In this document: positions 11,432-23,530 of the stretch, piece after piece | Layout: every line of letters begins with the position of its first letter | How positions within the stretch are numbered: the first letter of the stretch is position 1 | Assembly (NCBI RefSeq): GCF_029168945.1 | Contig: NC_083604.1 | Span: 73,114,211-73,178,210, forward strand | Direction of reading: 5' to 3' | Source: Cannabis sativa | Taxonomy: Eukaryota; Streptophyta; Magnoliopsida; Rosales; Cannabaceae | DNA: 64,000 nucleotides | Notes under the pieces: model-generated | Databases searched by the model: none | The model's input: only the letters and a program-made list of their open reading frames with translations | What the model was told of the DNA's origin: nothing | Position numbers and translations under genes: made by a program

Positions 11432-11959
11432 ATGAAGTGTTGGAATTGGGAGTTGCTGTTGATCAACAAAGAGATGTAGACTGACAGTAACGAGCAAAGG
11501 TTAGCAAAGAAGTCTGTAAAGTGTTTGAAGGTTTTCTGGTTTGAGGATTTCTGTCTCTTTTGGAAACTCGAAGAAACTTGGCAAAAGAAGGAAAGTAACC
11601 AAATGAAGGAAAGGTGGTGGCTTTTATAGGCCAAGGTGCATGTGGAACAGGCACAATCACCTACCAATCGAACGGTTGGGGAGGCGCACGATTCGAATTC
11701 CCAAGAATCAACGGCTAGATTGATTCATAATTAAGGCGGTGGAAACGCTTGAGTGTCCGTCTGACACACATTAATGCGCCGTATCAATTAAGGGCATGAA
11801 ACGAATCGATGCCTGCAAAAAGTGAATCGCTGCATTAATGGCGATCATTAAATGCTCCCTCATGCGCTCGAAGCACGTGCCAGGAAACCGAGGAGTCAAC
11901 CGGAGGCACTTGAACAAGCCTTGATTCATTTTTCAAATAAACAAGGCTTGGGGGGTAAA
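11234..11959 (-). other. T1 region between solo LTR and 3' LTR: antisense promoter and leader
   Basis: Apart from the TATA box and the leader exon of the antisense gene, this stretch holds no long ORF. It ends in the purine tract GGGGGGTAAA (11950-11959), the polypurine tract that primes plus-strand synthesis, immediately before the 3' LTR. The stretch 11660-11940 is of mixed GC content and probably holds upstream promoter sequence of the antisense gene. Confidence 0.55.
11621..11629 (-). promoter_or_regulatory. TATA box of the T1 antisense gene
   Basis: The - strand reads CTATAAAAG inside a GC-richer context (GGCCTATAAAAGCC). It sits 331 bp inside the 3' LTR edge and about 190 bp upstream of the predicted leader-intron donor. 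Element B has TATAAAT 297 bp from its own 3' LTR edge (44844-44850), in the same orientation relative to its antisense gene. Confidence 0.55.
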
Positions 11960-12706
11960 TGTTGCCCCTGATTTTGCCCAATATACGTGGACCAACCGGA
12001 CAGGGACATGTGGACCAAAAGATCTTAACATTTAAATTAATTGCTAAGTCTTGATGAAGAAAGGCGTCTTCCGGGACCTGCCTCCCGAAGAAGGCATCCG
12101 GCGTCCTCTATGCTCCCGGAGGCCTAAGTAACATCCAAGCATCTCCGCGAGGTGTCAGGCTTCCCCTGAGCAGTCACCTCGCATTTAATGCCACATGGGA
12201 GAAAATGTGTTGGGACTGCTACACGCAATAAAGTCTGACGGCACAACCCCCAATCTGCACCTACGAAACTATGATCACTTAAGTCTATTGATGGCTACAC
12301 TGCGAAGAGTCACGTCAGTCAAAAGGCAATAAGGACATCCCACATAAAAGCCCTACAGCACCTAGGGATTTGACAATGCATTACCCATGGTATATTCATT
12401 GGGAATACCCAACTTTATGGATAGTTACAGAAATACATGTACTATAATCCTGGGAATCACCCCACCAAAAATACTATAAATACCCCCTCAAAACTCATTA
12501 AATGGGGTCGAGAATTTTGGGTTGCATAAGTGCAAGAAGAGTAAATACTCACCAAGAACATTCTCTGTATTTAATACACTCATAAATACACAGACTCGTG
12601 GACTAAGTCTCATTAACGCCCCAACCACGTAAAAATCCTTCTCTTAATTTCTTAAAGTTCTCTAATCTTATATTATTATATTGGCTGCCGAAAACCTCGG
12701 TCAACA
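11960..12706 (+). mobile_element. 3' LTR of element T1
   Basis: The unit begins TGTTGCCCC directly after the polypurine tract and ends GGTCAACA, giving TG...CA termini and 747 bp. It carries a TATA box (CTATAAATAC at 12474-12483) followed by a leader with AGTGCAAG and several A-rich stretches, as an LTR promoter should. The partner 5' LTR is outside the window, so identity and target duplication cannot be checked; the five bases after it are AGAAG. Confidence 0.85.
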
Positions 12707-13763
12707 AGAAGTGATCAGAAAATGATTATGGAAGACACAGCTTCGTACATGCAATTATATTTTCCTAATAAAATTGATTCTTTAACCTCAACTATAATTC
12801 TACACCATTAATTATAGTTGGAAAATGTGTATAATTAAGCTCACTAGAAAAATATGTTCTCTAATTAAATTAATACTTCTTCTAAAAATACTATCATATT
12901 ATATAATTTAAATCGACAAAATACCACCGGCAGAATGCAGTAAAAATCATATAATATAATAAACACTCTAATAATTAATAGCCTAACTTACATAAGAAAA
13001 GCATGACTAAACTTATATAAAATGTATTATTAAATTTAAAGTGCAATTTAGAAGAAGAAGAATTTAATATAACAAATGTGGAAATGAAGAACAAAGAGAA
13101 TCAATATATTAGAAGAATAAAAATTGCATGAATTTATACTTGAGTCTTGCCAAAGAAATTAACCTAAAAAAGACATTGTCTTTACACCAAAATTAATAAA
13201 GCAAAATAAAGAAAAAGGAAAGAAAAGACACAATTTCGGTATAATAACTCTACTAAAATCTGATTTCTTTTCATTGTATTTGACTACTATTTATAGTGCA
13301 AATTTGCTTTTCAAATATGGCATTTTCGTGTGCTATTTAGTGGAATAAATGGCATGAAAGCTAATGGAAGTGGTGCCATATGTGTCAAGTAGTGGGTCAG
13401 CTTGCGTCAGCTGAAGAGGAGTGGGGACAAGTGGACAGGTGGCGCAAAGGAAGAGTTGGACTGCTGTAGTGGGAACCGTGCGCCAGTTTTGTTGGGAGAG
13501 AGAGCTGACGAGTGGGCAGAAGTAGGGTAGCTGCTTCATTGTTGCACATGTTCAAAGAATGAGGATGTGGCTTCTTAAAACGGTTTGAACTTTGGATAAA
13601 TATGATGGGCTTTATCTTAGAGTTTGAATGAGCTTGTCTCATTAGATGTATTGGAGCCCACGTCCAATTTGAAGATTCAACCCAAAGTTACACATACATA
13701 TGTATATATAATTCATGGGTTAATTTCACAAATGCACAAAAATAATAAAAAAAAAAAAAAAAC
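12707..13763 (-). other. AT-rich non-coding stretch with an LTR-like promoter on the - strand
   Basis: No coding region is supported. On the - strand, CACTATAAATAG (13287-13298) is a strong TATA box. Upstream of it (to about 13640) is a more balanced, C-rich stretch and downstream an AT-rich leader. This resembles a truncated copia LTR promoter, but no terminus or second copy was found. Confidence 0.3.
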
Positions 13764-14060
13764 AACAAAAATACAGTTTTATAGAATTTTAAATATTTTT
13801 ACGATTTTTTTGATTTTATTTACATAAAATACGGTCTTTTTATGTTGAGATTTTGTTCATTTGTTGTTAATTTTTTGTTATATGTATGTTATTTTTTGTT
13901 GTTATTGTAAATAAAAAATAACAAAAATACGGTTTTGCAGAATTTTAAATATTTTTACGATTTTTTTGATTTTATTTACATAAAATACGGTCTTTTTATG
14001 TTGAAATTTTGTTCATTTGTTGTTAATTTTTTGTTATTTTTTTGTTGTTATTTTGATGTT
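13764..14060. repeat. 156-bp tandem duplication in AT-rich DNA
   Basis: Two near-identical units start at 13764 and 13920, each beginning AACAAAAATAC and containing TTTACGATTTTTTTGATT and ATACGGTCTTTTTATGTTG. The second copy ends around 14055 after GTTAATTTTTTG. The units differ at a few positions (for example ACAGTTTTATAG versus ACGGTTTTGCAG). Short ORFs here are by-products of low complexity. Confidence 0.8.
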
Positions 14061-14600
14061 ACTTTTATGTTGTTTTCGTGTTATTTTTTGGAAAACCGTA
14101 AAAATATAAAAAAAAAAACATTCTTTGAACGTAAAAATATAAATATTTTACAAAAAATTGTGTCTTATGTAATTATTCCTATGATCATTGCTTAGTTTCA
14201 GCGTGTATCTTGGCCCAATATTGATTAATAACATATTTGACTTGGACTTGGTTGGTCTTCTCACATATTTATTAGAGGAAATTACACTCTATACCTTTTT
14301 TATATTATCCTCTTTTATTTTTACCCTTTTTTTAAAGTCTACCATTTTTACCTCTTTTTTTAAACATTGTACCAATTTTGTCCCTGTCACTTCAAAATAC
14401 TCTCCATGTCACTCTCTTATGTCAGGGTATTTTGGGTACAATACATATAAAAAGAGGTATGTTTCAAATAAATATAAAATTAGAGGTAAATTTGATTAAT
14501 TGATTAATAAAAGAGGCATTTTTCAACTTACCCCTATTTATTATTATCATTATTTACTCCAAATCTGAGAATTAACACAAAATCAAAGTAAATTAAATAT
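14061..14600. other. AT-rich spacer, nothing identified
   Basis: The stretch is very AT-rich with no supported gene. A segment at about 14270-14535 has a distinct texture (ATTACACTCTATACC at the left, CAACTTACCCC at the right) and could be a small unclassified repeat. No terminal repeats or target duplications were seen. Confidence 0.3.
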
Positions 14601-16092
14601 TCTCAATTAAAATAATTTCACAATTAAAACTATGAAAATATTAACTTAAATTGATTTTATATACACAATTAAAATCTTAAAATATACAAATTCAAGCCTT
14701 AATCACATGCTATACTCACACACATAACACATAGTATCTTATCGCACATTGTCCTCACATACGATAATCTACTCCCACTCATGTTGATCAGACATGAAGT
14801 GTAACTTGCCCTGCCTTGTGCTGTTCTCACACTCGGCATCTAATAGGGAAATCCCTTATCACAAGTTGTACTCACCCATGATAGGATAACCTGCAAGTAA
14901 ACCCATACAAGCAGCCAAAAATATATCCTGCAGTGCTATGCTCACACCAGCAGCAGAAAACCTATCCTATAAGTGTTATTCTCACACAAACAGTCAAAAG
15001 CTTTATCACTATCACACACTAATAATATTAGCATAAAACAACAATCTACCATAGAATACAACATGTAAATACAAACCCATAATACAGTTGTATGTTTCAA
15101 CATACACCCTGTGCACAGATGTCCACTCTTCTTACATCAGTTGTTAAGAACACCTTCTTGCTACTCCAATCACCTCAATGAAATTTCTTGTTGAAGACAA
15201 GATCCTCAAATCCCGCTACTTAAGACTTGTTATCTCGTCACTACTACCTCTTCACAACTCTCTATTTGATGTCTCAAGCCTACAAGCCTTGATTATAAAT
15301 CCAAAACTTTAAGAATGAAGGTAGAAAAATAAGAAGAACTGTGGAAGGTTTGAGAGGAGCAACCATGAAGAAGAATGAGGCTTTGACTAATTGGTTTGGA
15401 GATGAAAAATAAAATATTTAGGATTTGATAAAAAACATGTACTGAAGATTATGAGATATCCTATTCTAATAGGTTTAGGTTAACTAAAAATAATAATATA
15501 TAATAAAATCAACAAATATTATTAAATCAACAAATATCTAATTTTTAAATTTTAAAAGTAGGCCCTCTATCTTCGTAACTTTAGGCTCAGTTTTGACCTA
15601 AAAAAATTCCGAATTATGATATAACTATTTCTATAAAATTTATAGATCTTTGAATTATCTTTTCAACGCCACTGAATTCACCTTAATCGGAGCTCTAAAA
15701 CTCTAGATATGATCATTTTACTAAAACATTTTTTAATCCTACAAATTTATCCAAACCTACGAATTTTTTCAAACCTACGAATTTTTTTAACATTAATTCC
15801 ATTATAATGTTATTTAATGCACTCATACAATAAATTAAACCCACTAAATAATCTATAAAACTAATAGACTTTCATATTGGGCTTTAATTGATTAATTATC
15901 CTAATTCGTAAAAACACCATAATTTTACCTTGACACTTACTAAAATTTCAACTATGTTTATAAATCTATCATTACTATTCTAAGCAATTATCTCTATTCA
16001 CAATTAGTAGAAATAAATAAAATACTTATTCTTACACAAATTGTATAACAAATAAAATTTAAAATATATGTATATTTTTACCGGGTATTACA
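14600..16092 (-). mobile_element. partial chromovirus-type LTR on the - strand
   Basis: The right edge is sharp: at 16092 the - strand begins TGTAATACCCGG, a Tekay/Del-type LTR start, and directly right of it intact copia integrase sequence resumes. Inside are imperfect repeats of a 'ctatactcacac' type (about 14700-15010), comparable in position to repeats in the chromovirus-type solo LTR at 51339-54064. The left terminus was not found and no duplication of ACAAC (16093-16097) was seen on the left, so the insertion is truncated or rearranged. Confidence 0.5.
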
Positions 16093-17549
16093 ACAACAAA
16101 ATGGTGTAGCAGAAAGAATGAATAGAAACATTTTGAACAAAGCCAGATGTATGTTAATACAATCTGGTTTGTCACATGGTTTCTGGGGAGAGGCTGTTAT
16201 GACATCTGCTTATCTTATAAACACATGCCCCTCAAGTGTTATTGAATTCAAAACACCTAAGGAAAGGTGGTCTGGTAAACCACCTAATCTCTCAAACTTA
16301 AGGGTATTTGGTTGTAGTGCATATGTGCATCAAAGTGTTGGTAAGCTTGAGCCTAGAGCTATAAAGGATGTTATTCTAGGATATCTTGAAGGAGTTAAGG
16401 GTTATAGAATCTGGTTAAGAGAAAAAGGGGGGGTTCAAAACTATTATTAGTAGGAATGTTATATTTAAAGAAAATGAATTTTCTTGTTTACTTAAAACTA
16501 ACCCTGCAGGTACATTAGATACTAATCCTGCAGGTACAATACAATTTGACCCTATTTTATGGAGATTGGAGGATCAAGAAGAACCTGATATTAATCAGGT
16601 GAAAACAGCTGGAAATGAACCTGATCAAGATTAGGTGGAACACACAGATAACTCTAACAGGGAAGAACCACAGAATGAGGAGCAATAGGGAGATGAAAAT
16701 GAAGTTGTTCAACCCACTAAAGCTTTAGATGATTACCAACTAACTAGAGACAAAGAGAAGAGGACACCAAAGCCTAATCCTAAGTACAGTTTCAACATCT
16801 GGAATGAAGACATAGCCTATGCTTTTATGTCAGCCATGGAATCACTAAGTTCATAGCCTCAAACATATGAAGAAGCAATGACAGGGCCTAATGCTAAGAA
16901 GTGGTTTAAAGCTATGGATGAGGAGATGGTCTCACTAAAGAAGAATAAAACCTGAATAATGGTTCTAAGGCCTAAAGGGAAAAGAGTAATAGCATGCAAG
17001 TGGGTTTACAAGCATAAAGAAGGCAGATTCAGGGAAGAACCTATAAGGTTTAAGGCTAGGTTAGTAGCCAAAGGATTTACACAGAAAAAAGGGGGTTGAC
17101 TACACTGAGATATTCTCACCAGTAGCCAAGTACAAGACTATAAGGATTATGCTATCTATAGCAAATCAATTTGACATGGAAATTGATCAAATGGATGTTA
17201 CTACAGCTTTTCTACATGGAGACCTAGAAGAAGAGATCTACATGGAGCAGCCTAAGGGGTTTGAAGTTAAAGGAAAGAAATAAATGGTCTGCAAACTAGT
17301 TAAGTCCTTATATGGACTTAAACAAGCTCCTAGACAATGGAATAAAAGGTTTGATGCTTTTATGATAAAGCATGAGTTTAACAGAAGTTATCATGACACC
17401 TGTTTGTACTGCAAGGGAAGCTCTATAAAAGATGTCATCTATCTACTCCTATATGTAGATGACATGCTTATTATAAGCCAAGAAAGATCTAGGGTTGATA
17501 TGGTTAAAAATCTACTCAAAACAGAATTTGAAATGAAAGATCTTGGCAG
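16093..17549 (+). pseudogene. decayed Ty1/copia pol, integrase C-part to RT (left half)
   Basis: The sequence opens inside integrase (QQNGVAERMNRNIL, then SGLSHGFWGEAV and FGCSAYVHQ, a conserved copia block). After a frameshift near 16435 and a variable linker with stops, the RT begins: ACKWVYKHKEG, ARLVAKGFTQ, VDYTEIFSPVA, AFLHGDLEEEIYM, SLYGLKQAPRQW. The polymerase motif YVDD is intact at 17452-17463. At least five stops or frameshifts are present (for example TAG 16633, TGA near 16950, a frameshift near 17095, TAA 17281). The 5' half of the element is missing because a reverse LTR fragment abuts at 16092. The RT continues at 22550 after a nested insertion. Confidence 0.85.
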
Positions 17550-17977
17550 TATAAGAATATTTTATTTTGGGAAATATATTTCTATTTAAGGAAATAAATA
17601 AATAATTGATTTTCTAATAAATGAATATTTTATATTCATTGAATCTGGACAAAATCAATTATGTAATATTCTATATATGGTCAGATTTCTATATTCATTA
17701 CCCGATTTTATTTCTTAAATTAATTGTCAAAATATTCTGACAATTAAAGTGGCGCAGATACTGATGGAGTATCTCACCTATAAATATAGAGTCTTGGTCC
17801 CCGAGCTCCTCACTCATTCTGTTCATAACAACAAAATTCCATCTAAAGAGAGTTGAGAGAGCGAGGAAGCCCGATTACCCATGGTAGTCAATTTCCTTTG
17901 CAGATCGAAGCTTGTTGGGTTTGAAGCTCAAAGATTCAATGGCTGAAGGTATTTCGATCCTTAGTTATAGTGCATAT
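17550..17977 (+). repeat. 5' LTR of nested copia element
   Basis: It is a direct repeat of 22040-22476, including CACCTATAAATATAG (TATA box, about 17775-17789) and the block ACCCATGGTAGTCAATTTCC. Compared with the right LTR it lacks the last roughly 68 bp, so the 5' LTR end is either deleted or rearranged. No clear primer-binding site follows; AGTGTTATCA at about 17980 could be a mutated TGGTATCA. Confidence 0.75.
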
Positions 17978-17999
17978 AATAGTGTTATCACAAATTTAA

Positions 18000-20900
18000 T
18001 AAAGATAGATAATAAACCTTTATTTTTCTAAACTAATTATTTAATTAAATCTATCATAAGGTTCATTTAATTTTATTAAATTTAAAATTTAGCCGACAGA
18101 CAATTTTTGATTTAGTGTAATTTTAATCTTCAATTTATACTTTGGTGTCCAGTGAACCATATAATTTTAAATAATTAGGGAGTAGACACATCATCCTTCA
18201 TTATATAAAATTATATATATTAAGTGGATTAAGATCACATAATGGACATGAATTATAATTAATTATGTTTGTTATATTTACATAATTAATATATTAAATT
18301 AAATTCTCTTAATTTATCCCACAGGAAATTATGTAGATTTAATTTAATGATTTTATCATAAAGTATAAAATTTTGAAACATTTATAAATAAATAAGTGTT
18401 TCATACCTTTCATTGAGATAGAAAAATTAAACTTTAAGTTTTTCATAAATTGTGTAAATCTATCATAATCTACATCTAAGCATGTTTATATATTGATAAA
18501 AATATGATTCATTTAAACCTCAAAACTATATATGTAATTTTATTATATCACTATTCATAAATTTTTACAATACTAGTAGAAATTTCCAAAACTTATTCTG
18601 ATAACTTCATCTAAAATGTACAGTTTTTACTGTATAATTAAGAAAAATAAATCACACTTTACTATCACCAATAAATTTTAATTTATTATGTATGAATTCA
18701 TTCTAATATAGTTAATGTGATTATTAACACATAGTGGATTATTTTAGATTGTTATTCTACATTCATAAATTTCTTGCAAGGTTTACAAATAAACCTAAGA
18801 AAGTCAGTAACTGTGAGCAAATCTTATCGACAGACAAGATGAGTTCTCACATTTAGAAACTTCAAGAACGAGTAATACAGTAGTGGTTTTGTTTTATAAT
18901 TAGCAAAGACCTTTATGTTCTAAGCTTCTATTGAAACTTGATTTAGACACATATTTAAAGGTCTTTACTACAAAATGATGTCACTCATAAAGATATGCAA
19001 GTTCAATCTGACAATAAGAAATGTGTTGTTAATAAGAATTCTTCTACATTATAGCACCAAATATTATGGAACATATCTCCATAAATAGAATAAATGTTAG
19101 TAAATGGTTGAGATATTCATTACACTTGATTTTACTAACTTTATTTAGAACTTGTGTGAATTTCATTAAGAAAATGTATTCCAACTAGTCAAAACTGTGC
19201 ACATTAGAATTCTATCATATTACAAATCATACAAGTCAATTAATTTTGAAGACATAGACTCAAATTTTGCATCTCATTTTTAACGATTAGTCACATAAAT
19301 TATATTTTTACAAAAGTATAGATTTATATGTTTCAAAGACATTTAAATCTTAAGTAGAGAAATAGTGCATTTTGCATATTAAGATAGTGAGATCAATTAT
19401 AAAATTGAGAATACTACATTAAAATTCGTGAGTATGGATAAACTCTCAGTCCATTTGTAAAGTTTCTTTAGAAGCATGGGTTCATTGCCCAATACATATG
19501 CATGGTACACCCAAATTATAGTGTGTGACAAATTTAAGAAACTAAGCATTTTTTGGACATGGAGTGGAGCCTACATAGCAAACTCCAAACTTTACTAAAT
19601 TTTTGTCGATTGATACTCTTCAATGGGATTGTACATATTGAATCGTGTTCTAACCAAAGTTGTTTCTCAAACTTATTTTGAGTTATGACAAGGTTGGAAA
19701 TTGACTTTATGACATGTACACATTTTAAAAATACATGTATATAGTTAGAGTACAATTGTCAAAGAAAAGATCTGGGCCCAAATAACATAAATGAGCATTT
19801 CATCATAAAGGATATAAGGTTTAAGGGTTACATATTTTATTATCCATCTCACAATACTAGAATTGTGGAATTAAGAATTGACCTGATCAGTGGGAGTGAT
19901 CAATCTAAGAACCTAGTTTTTGAGAAATGATCATTCATATCTTCTCAATCTTCCATCTCAAGTATTAGATTAATTATATGATTCACAACAACCCTTAAGG
20001 TTAATTTTTTTTTTTTGAAAATACCCTTAAGGTTAATGGTTATTGAGAATTCACAACTAATCATTAATAATCCACAAGTCATTCATAAAATTCTAATAAA
20101 TTATGTTATTTAGTAATTGCTTACAATTTCTAAAATAACATGCATATTGAACCATTTGCTTTTTTAAGAGTTTGTTGGTCCATCCTTAAGATGACTTATT
20201 AGAACAATAAGATCAATGTTTTTTAGTGATTACATTTTGTACAATAAGAGTTCAACTACAATATTAATTTGAGACACAAATTAAATTATGGAATGCAAAG
20301 AATTAAAATTGTAGTACAATATGCCATGAATGATGAAATGAATATCTTAAAAAGCAATAAAGTTTATCTTTAGTAAAGTTGCCTAATGGGATAGAGAACA
20401 TTAATTAAGCATAGGTTTTTCACCAATAATATTCATTAGGCAACATGGAGAAATATAAAGATATAAAACCAAATTCATTGCTAAGAAGTTTATTTTGAAA
20501 TAAGAATCAATAACAAATGAGATTTTCATTCTCACTTGTTTTTATAAAGGATTCTATTATAGAACTTGGCATTTATTGCTCGTTTCAATTCATTAATCAA
20601 TTTCAAACAGTGAACTAGAGGAGAAGGTATACAGACTGCCATAATGATTTTTCTCTAATAGTGGTGAGCATATGCAAGCATAAAGTGTCTACCTATAGAT
20701 TAAAACAAACATCTCACAAATTGGTATTTTCATTATATCATCTTTTCCTTTAGGTTTGAAAAGAGAATTATGGAAATAATTATATACCAGAAGGTTAGTG
20801 GGAGTAATATTTATTTTATATACAGACAATATGTTACTTACAAATGGTGATAAAAGTTTTCTATATAAGGTGAAATAATTCATATCACAAATTATTATTT

Positions 20901-21740
20901 TGAGATAAAGAATATAAATAATATATATAATTTTAATTAATTAGAGAGTAGCCAAAGCATCTCTGATTAAATAAAATTATGTATTATTCATCTCATGTTA
21001 CTTTTATCTTTAAGTGTGATAAATTCAACTCAAACCAGCATCTGAAAAATAATCTGGAATGAGAATAAATTAAGAACATTCCCTTGCTATTATTTTTAGA
21101 AGCCTAATATATGCCTAAGAGTCTAGATAAGACTTTGCATTGCATTTGTTTCAAGATTGTTAAGTAGTATCAGAATAAATAAAGTTAAGATCACTTTATT
21201 TTTCATACAAAGTGATGAGGTGTCTTTAAGATACTAAAAATTATATTCATACATATTTTGTTAAGATGAATTGACTCTCTGGAAATATAGTTAACCAATT
21301 AGATTCTAACGTACTACACTGGTTATATTGATTTACGTAAATCAATATTTTATTACATCCTTAAGATTGTCATTAAGTTGTATTGTGGAGAATCTTGATT
21401 GTTATTTTCACTATAGAAGTTAGATTTATTTATTATTTTGAGGATACATCTCATATGATATATTATAGAGTTTCATAGTAGGCCTAGAGTTCAGAATTAC
21501 AGTTTCATTAGGCCATTAAGAAAATTTTGCGATAAATTAAGCTACAATATTTATGGCTAAATAACTATAAGAGTACAGGTCGAAGCTAGCATATCGACAT
21601 TAAGAATTTAGTCATAAAAATGTGTGATAAGTGGTCATTAATCACGCAAACTGAATTGGGTGATCGCATATCCTTGACTAAAGGCATGCCGCAACACAAA
21701 TTCAAGGATCATAAAGTAAATATGGGATTCAGTTGACCTA
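18000..21740 (+). pseudogene. highly decayed copia interior
   Basis: Most of this stretch shows no ORF above background and many stops. Near 21100-21250, conceptual translation gives a copia RNase H-entry pattern (SLIYA... VMRCL.DTKNY). At 21655-21735 comes the conserved end block LTKGMPQHKFKDHKVNMGF. These support a once-autonomous element rather than a filler-only one. Gag and integrase were not recognised. Confidence 0.5.
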
Positions 21741-22039
21741 TATGCAGTTTTTATCTGTACAACCAAAAATTATTCAATGAAACTCTAATTTCGATATTTT
21801 CTCATATTTATGTGCACATTAATTTTGTCTGAGAAAATTATCATAAGAGGACCAGAATAAACATAAGGCTTGGGGTTTATTCGCTTAAGTACATTGTTAT
21901 ATAATAAATGTATCGTAATACATGGAAGATAATACTCGGCTTATAATGAGGACATATCGCTATGATTTATATATTTATTATATAATGAGGAACATTTTGG
22001 TTTGAATATTTTAGTTTAAATGCTAATCAAGTGGGAGAA

Positions 22040-22544
22040 TATAAGAATATTTTATTTTGGGAAATATATTTCTATTTAAGGAAATAAATTTCTATTTAAG
22101 GCAACAAAAAAATAATTGATTTTCTGATAAATGAATATTTTATATTCATTGAATCTTGACAAAATCAATTACGTAATATTCTATATATGATCAGATTTCT
22201 ATATTCATTACCCAATTTTATTTCCTGAATTAATTGTCAAATTAATGTGGCGCAGATACTGATGGAGTATCTCACCTATAAATATAGGGTCTCGGTCCCC
22301 AAGCTCCTCACTCATTCTGTTCATAACAACAAAATTCCATCTAAAGAGAGTTGAGAGAGCGAGGAAGCCCGATTACCCATGGTAGTCAATTTCCTTTGCA
22401 GATCAAAGCTTGTTGGGTTTGAAGCTCAAAGATTCAATGGCTGGAGGTATTGTGATCCTTAGTTATAGTGCATATATGTTTTATTAATTCCGCATTTTAT
22501 ACATAATCATATATGTTTCAGTTTATACATATAAATGTCTAACA
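22040..22544 (+). repeat. 3' LTR of nested copia element
   Basis: The 505-bp LTR follows a purine tract and ends in AACA before the GGCAG duplication. It carries the same TATA box (CTATAAATATAG near 22276-22287) as the left copy. The last 68 bp (about 22477-22544) have no counterpart at the left LTR. Confidence 0.8.
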
Positions 22545-22549
22545 GGCAG

Positions 22550-23296
22550 TGCTACCAACATCCTTGGGATTTCTATCTTAAGAGATAGAGACAAAGGAAA
22601 GCTGATTCTTAGACAAGAAGACTACATTGAAAAAATTCCTAAATAAGTTTTCTATGAGGGATGCTAAGGTTTTTAAGCAACCAATTACTAGTCAGTATAC
22701 TCTATCTAAAGAGCAAAGTCCTAAAACAGAAAAAGAGATTGAAGCTATGAAGGATGTGCCATATTCTAATGCTATAGGGTCAGTTATATATCTTATGGTA
22801 AGTACAAGACCAGATTTAGGCTATGCTACGAGTGTACTTAGTAAATACATGGAAAATCCAGGAAAATTTCACTGGTTGGCCATGAAATGGGTGTTTAGAT
22901 TCTTGCTTGGGACAACTAAAGTTGGATTAGTCTACAAGAAACAAAATGCTAGCACTATAATTGAAGGTTACAGTGATTCATACTATGTTGGGGACAGAGA
23001 TAATAGGAGATCTACATCTGCCTATTTGCTTTTGATTTGAGGGAGCTATGTTAGCTGGAAAGTCAAGCTTCAACCTGTTGTGGCACTATCAACAATAGAG
23101 GCTGATTATGTTGCCACAACAGAAGCTATAAAGGAAGCTATATGGCTAAAAGGACTAATGAATAGCCAAAGCTGCATTTTTATATGCATTAAGAATCGAC
23201 CCATGAGACTAAGAGTAGGACCTATCAAGCTAAGACTCTCAGAGATAAAACAAACAATACATCAGAACTGGTTATAAGAGGAATTCATGTGGAAAT
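22550..23296 (+). pseudogene. decayed Ty1/copia pol, RT end and RNase H (right half)
   Basis: Reading resumes where 17549 stopped: LGS before the insertion, then ATNILGISILRDRDKG. There is a frameshift at about 22630, then VPYSNAIGSVIYLM, STRPDLGYATSVLSKYM, HWLAMKWVFRFLLGT and EGYSDSYYVGDRDNRRSTSAYL. A TGA at about 23038 precedes SWKVKLQPVVALSTIEADYV, the conserved RNase H end. The element would copy its RNA into DNA if intact. The coding region ends near 23270, followed by a purine-rich ATGTGGAAAT before the LTR. Confidence 0.85.
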
Positions 23297-23492
23297 TGTT
23301 GAGTAAATTCCACTTATAACCAGTCCCTTACATACAAATATCCACATCAGCACAGTTACAACAAAAATAAACAAAGGACCAGGAGTTAGTTACAACTGTT
23401 ATTGTAACTAACTCCTAAATCTTTGATCAACCGACTTTATACAAGTATATAAACATGGAAATAAAGAAAATACAAGTAATACACACAAAATC

Positions 23493-23530
<38 letters not shown>

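Larger units (their letters stand above)
1..12706 (+). mobile_element. Ty3/gypsy Tat-like retrotransposon T1 (5' end outside window)
   Basis: Domain order on the + strand is gag, protease, reverse transcriptase, RNase H, a second plant-type RNase H and integrase, then a spacer with tandem repeats, a long antisense gene, a polypurine tract and a 3' LTR (11960-12706). The double RNase H and the antisense ORF downstream of integrase are hallmarks of the Tat clade (Ogre/Retand/TatI-III relatives). The 5' LTR and primer-binding site are cut off by the window start. An Angela-type solo LTR (9368-11233) interrupts the 3' part. All reading frames carry stops or frameshifts, so the copy is a non-functional relic; clade assignment is by domain order and motifs, not phylogeny. 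Confidence 0.88.
17550..22544 (+). mobile_element. nested copia LTR element (TSD GGCAG)
   Basis: It splits the outer copia RT exactly, with GGCAG at 17545-17549 and 22545-22549. Left and right LTR copies start with the same TATAAGAATATTTT (17550 and 22040) and stay alignable to about 17977 and 22476. The right copy adds 68 bp ending CTAACA. A purine tract (AAGTGGGAGAA) precedes the right LTR, so the element is on the + strand. The 4-kb interior is AT-rich without long ORFs, but RNase H-end residues are recognisable (LTKGMPQHKFKDH at about 21670-21712), as is a decayed RT/RNase H stretch near 21100-21240. The 5' terminus is TA rather than TG. Confidence 0.87.

Noticed and set aside
13287..13298. 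Promoter of a host gene
   Set aside because: Although CACTATAAATAG is a good TATA box on the - strand, no coding exon follows; a truncated LTR is more likely.
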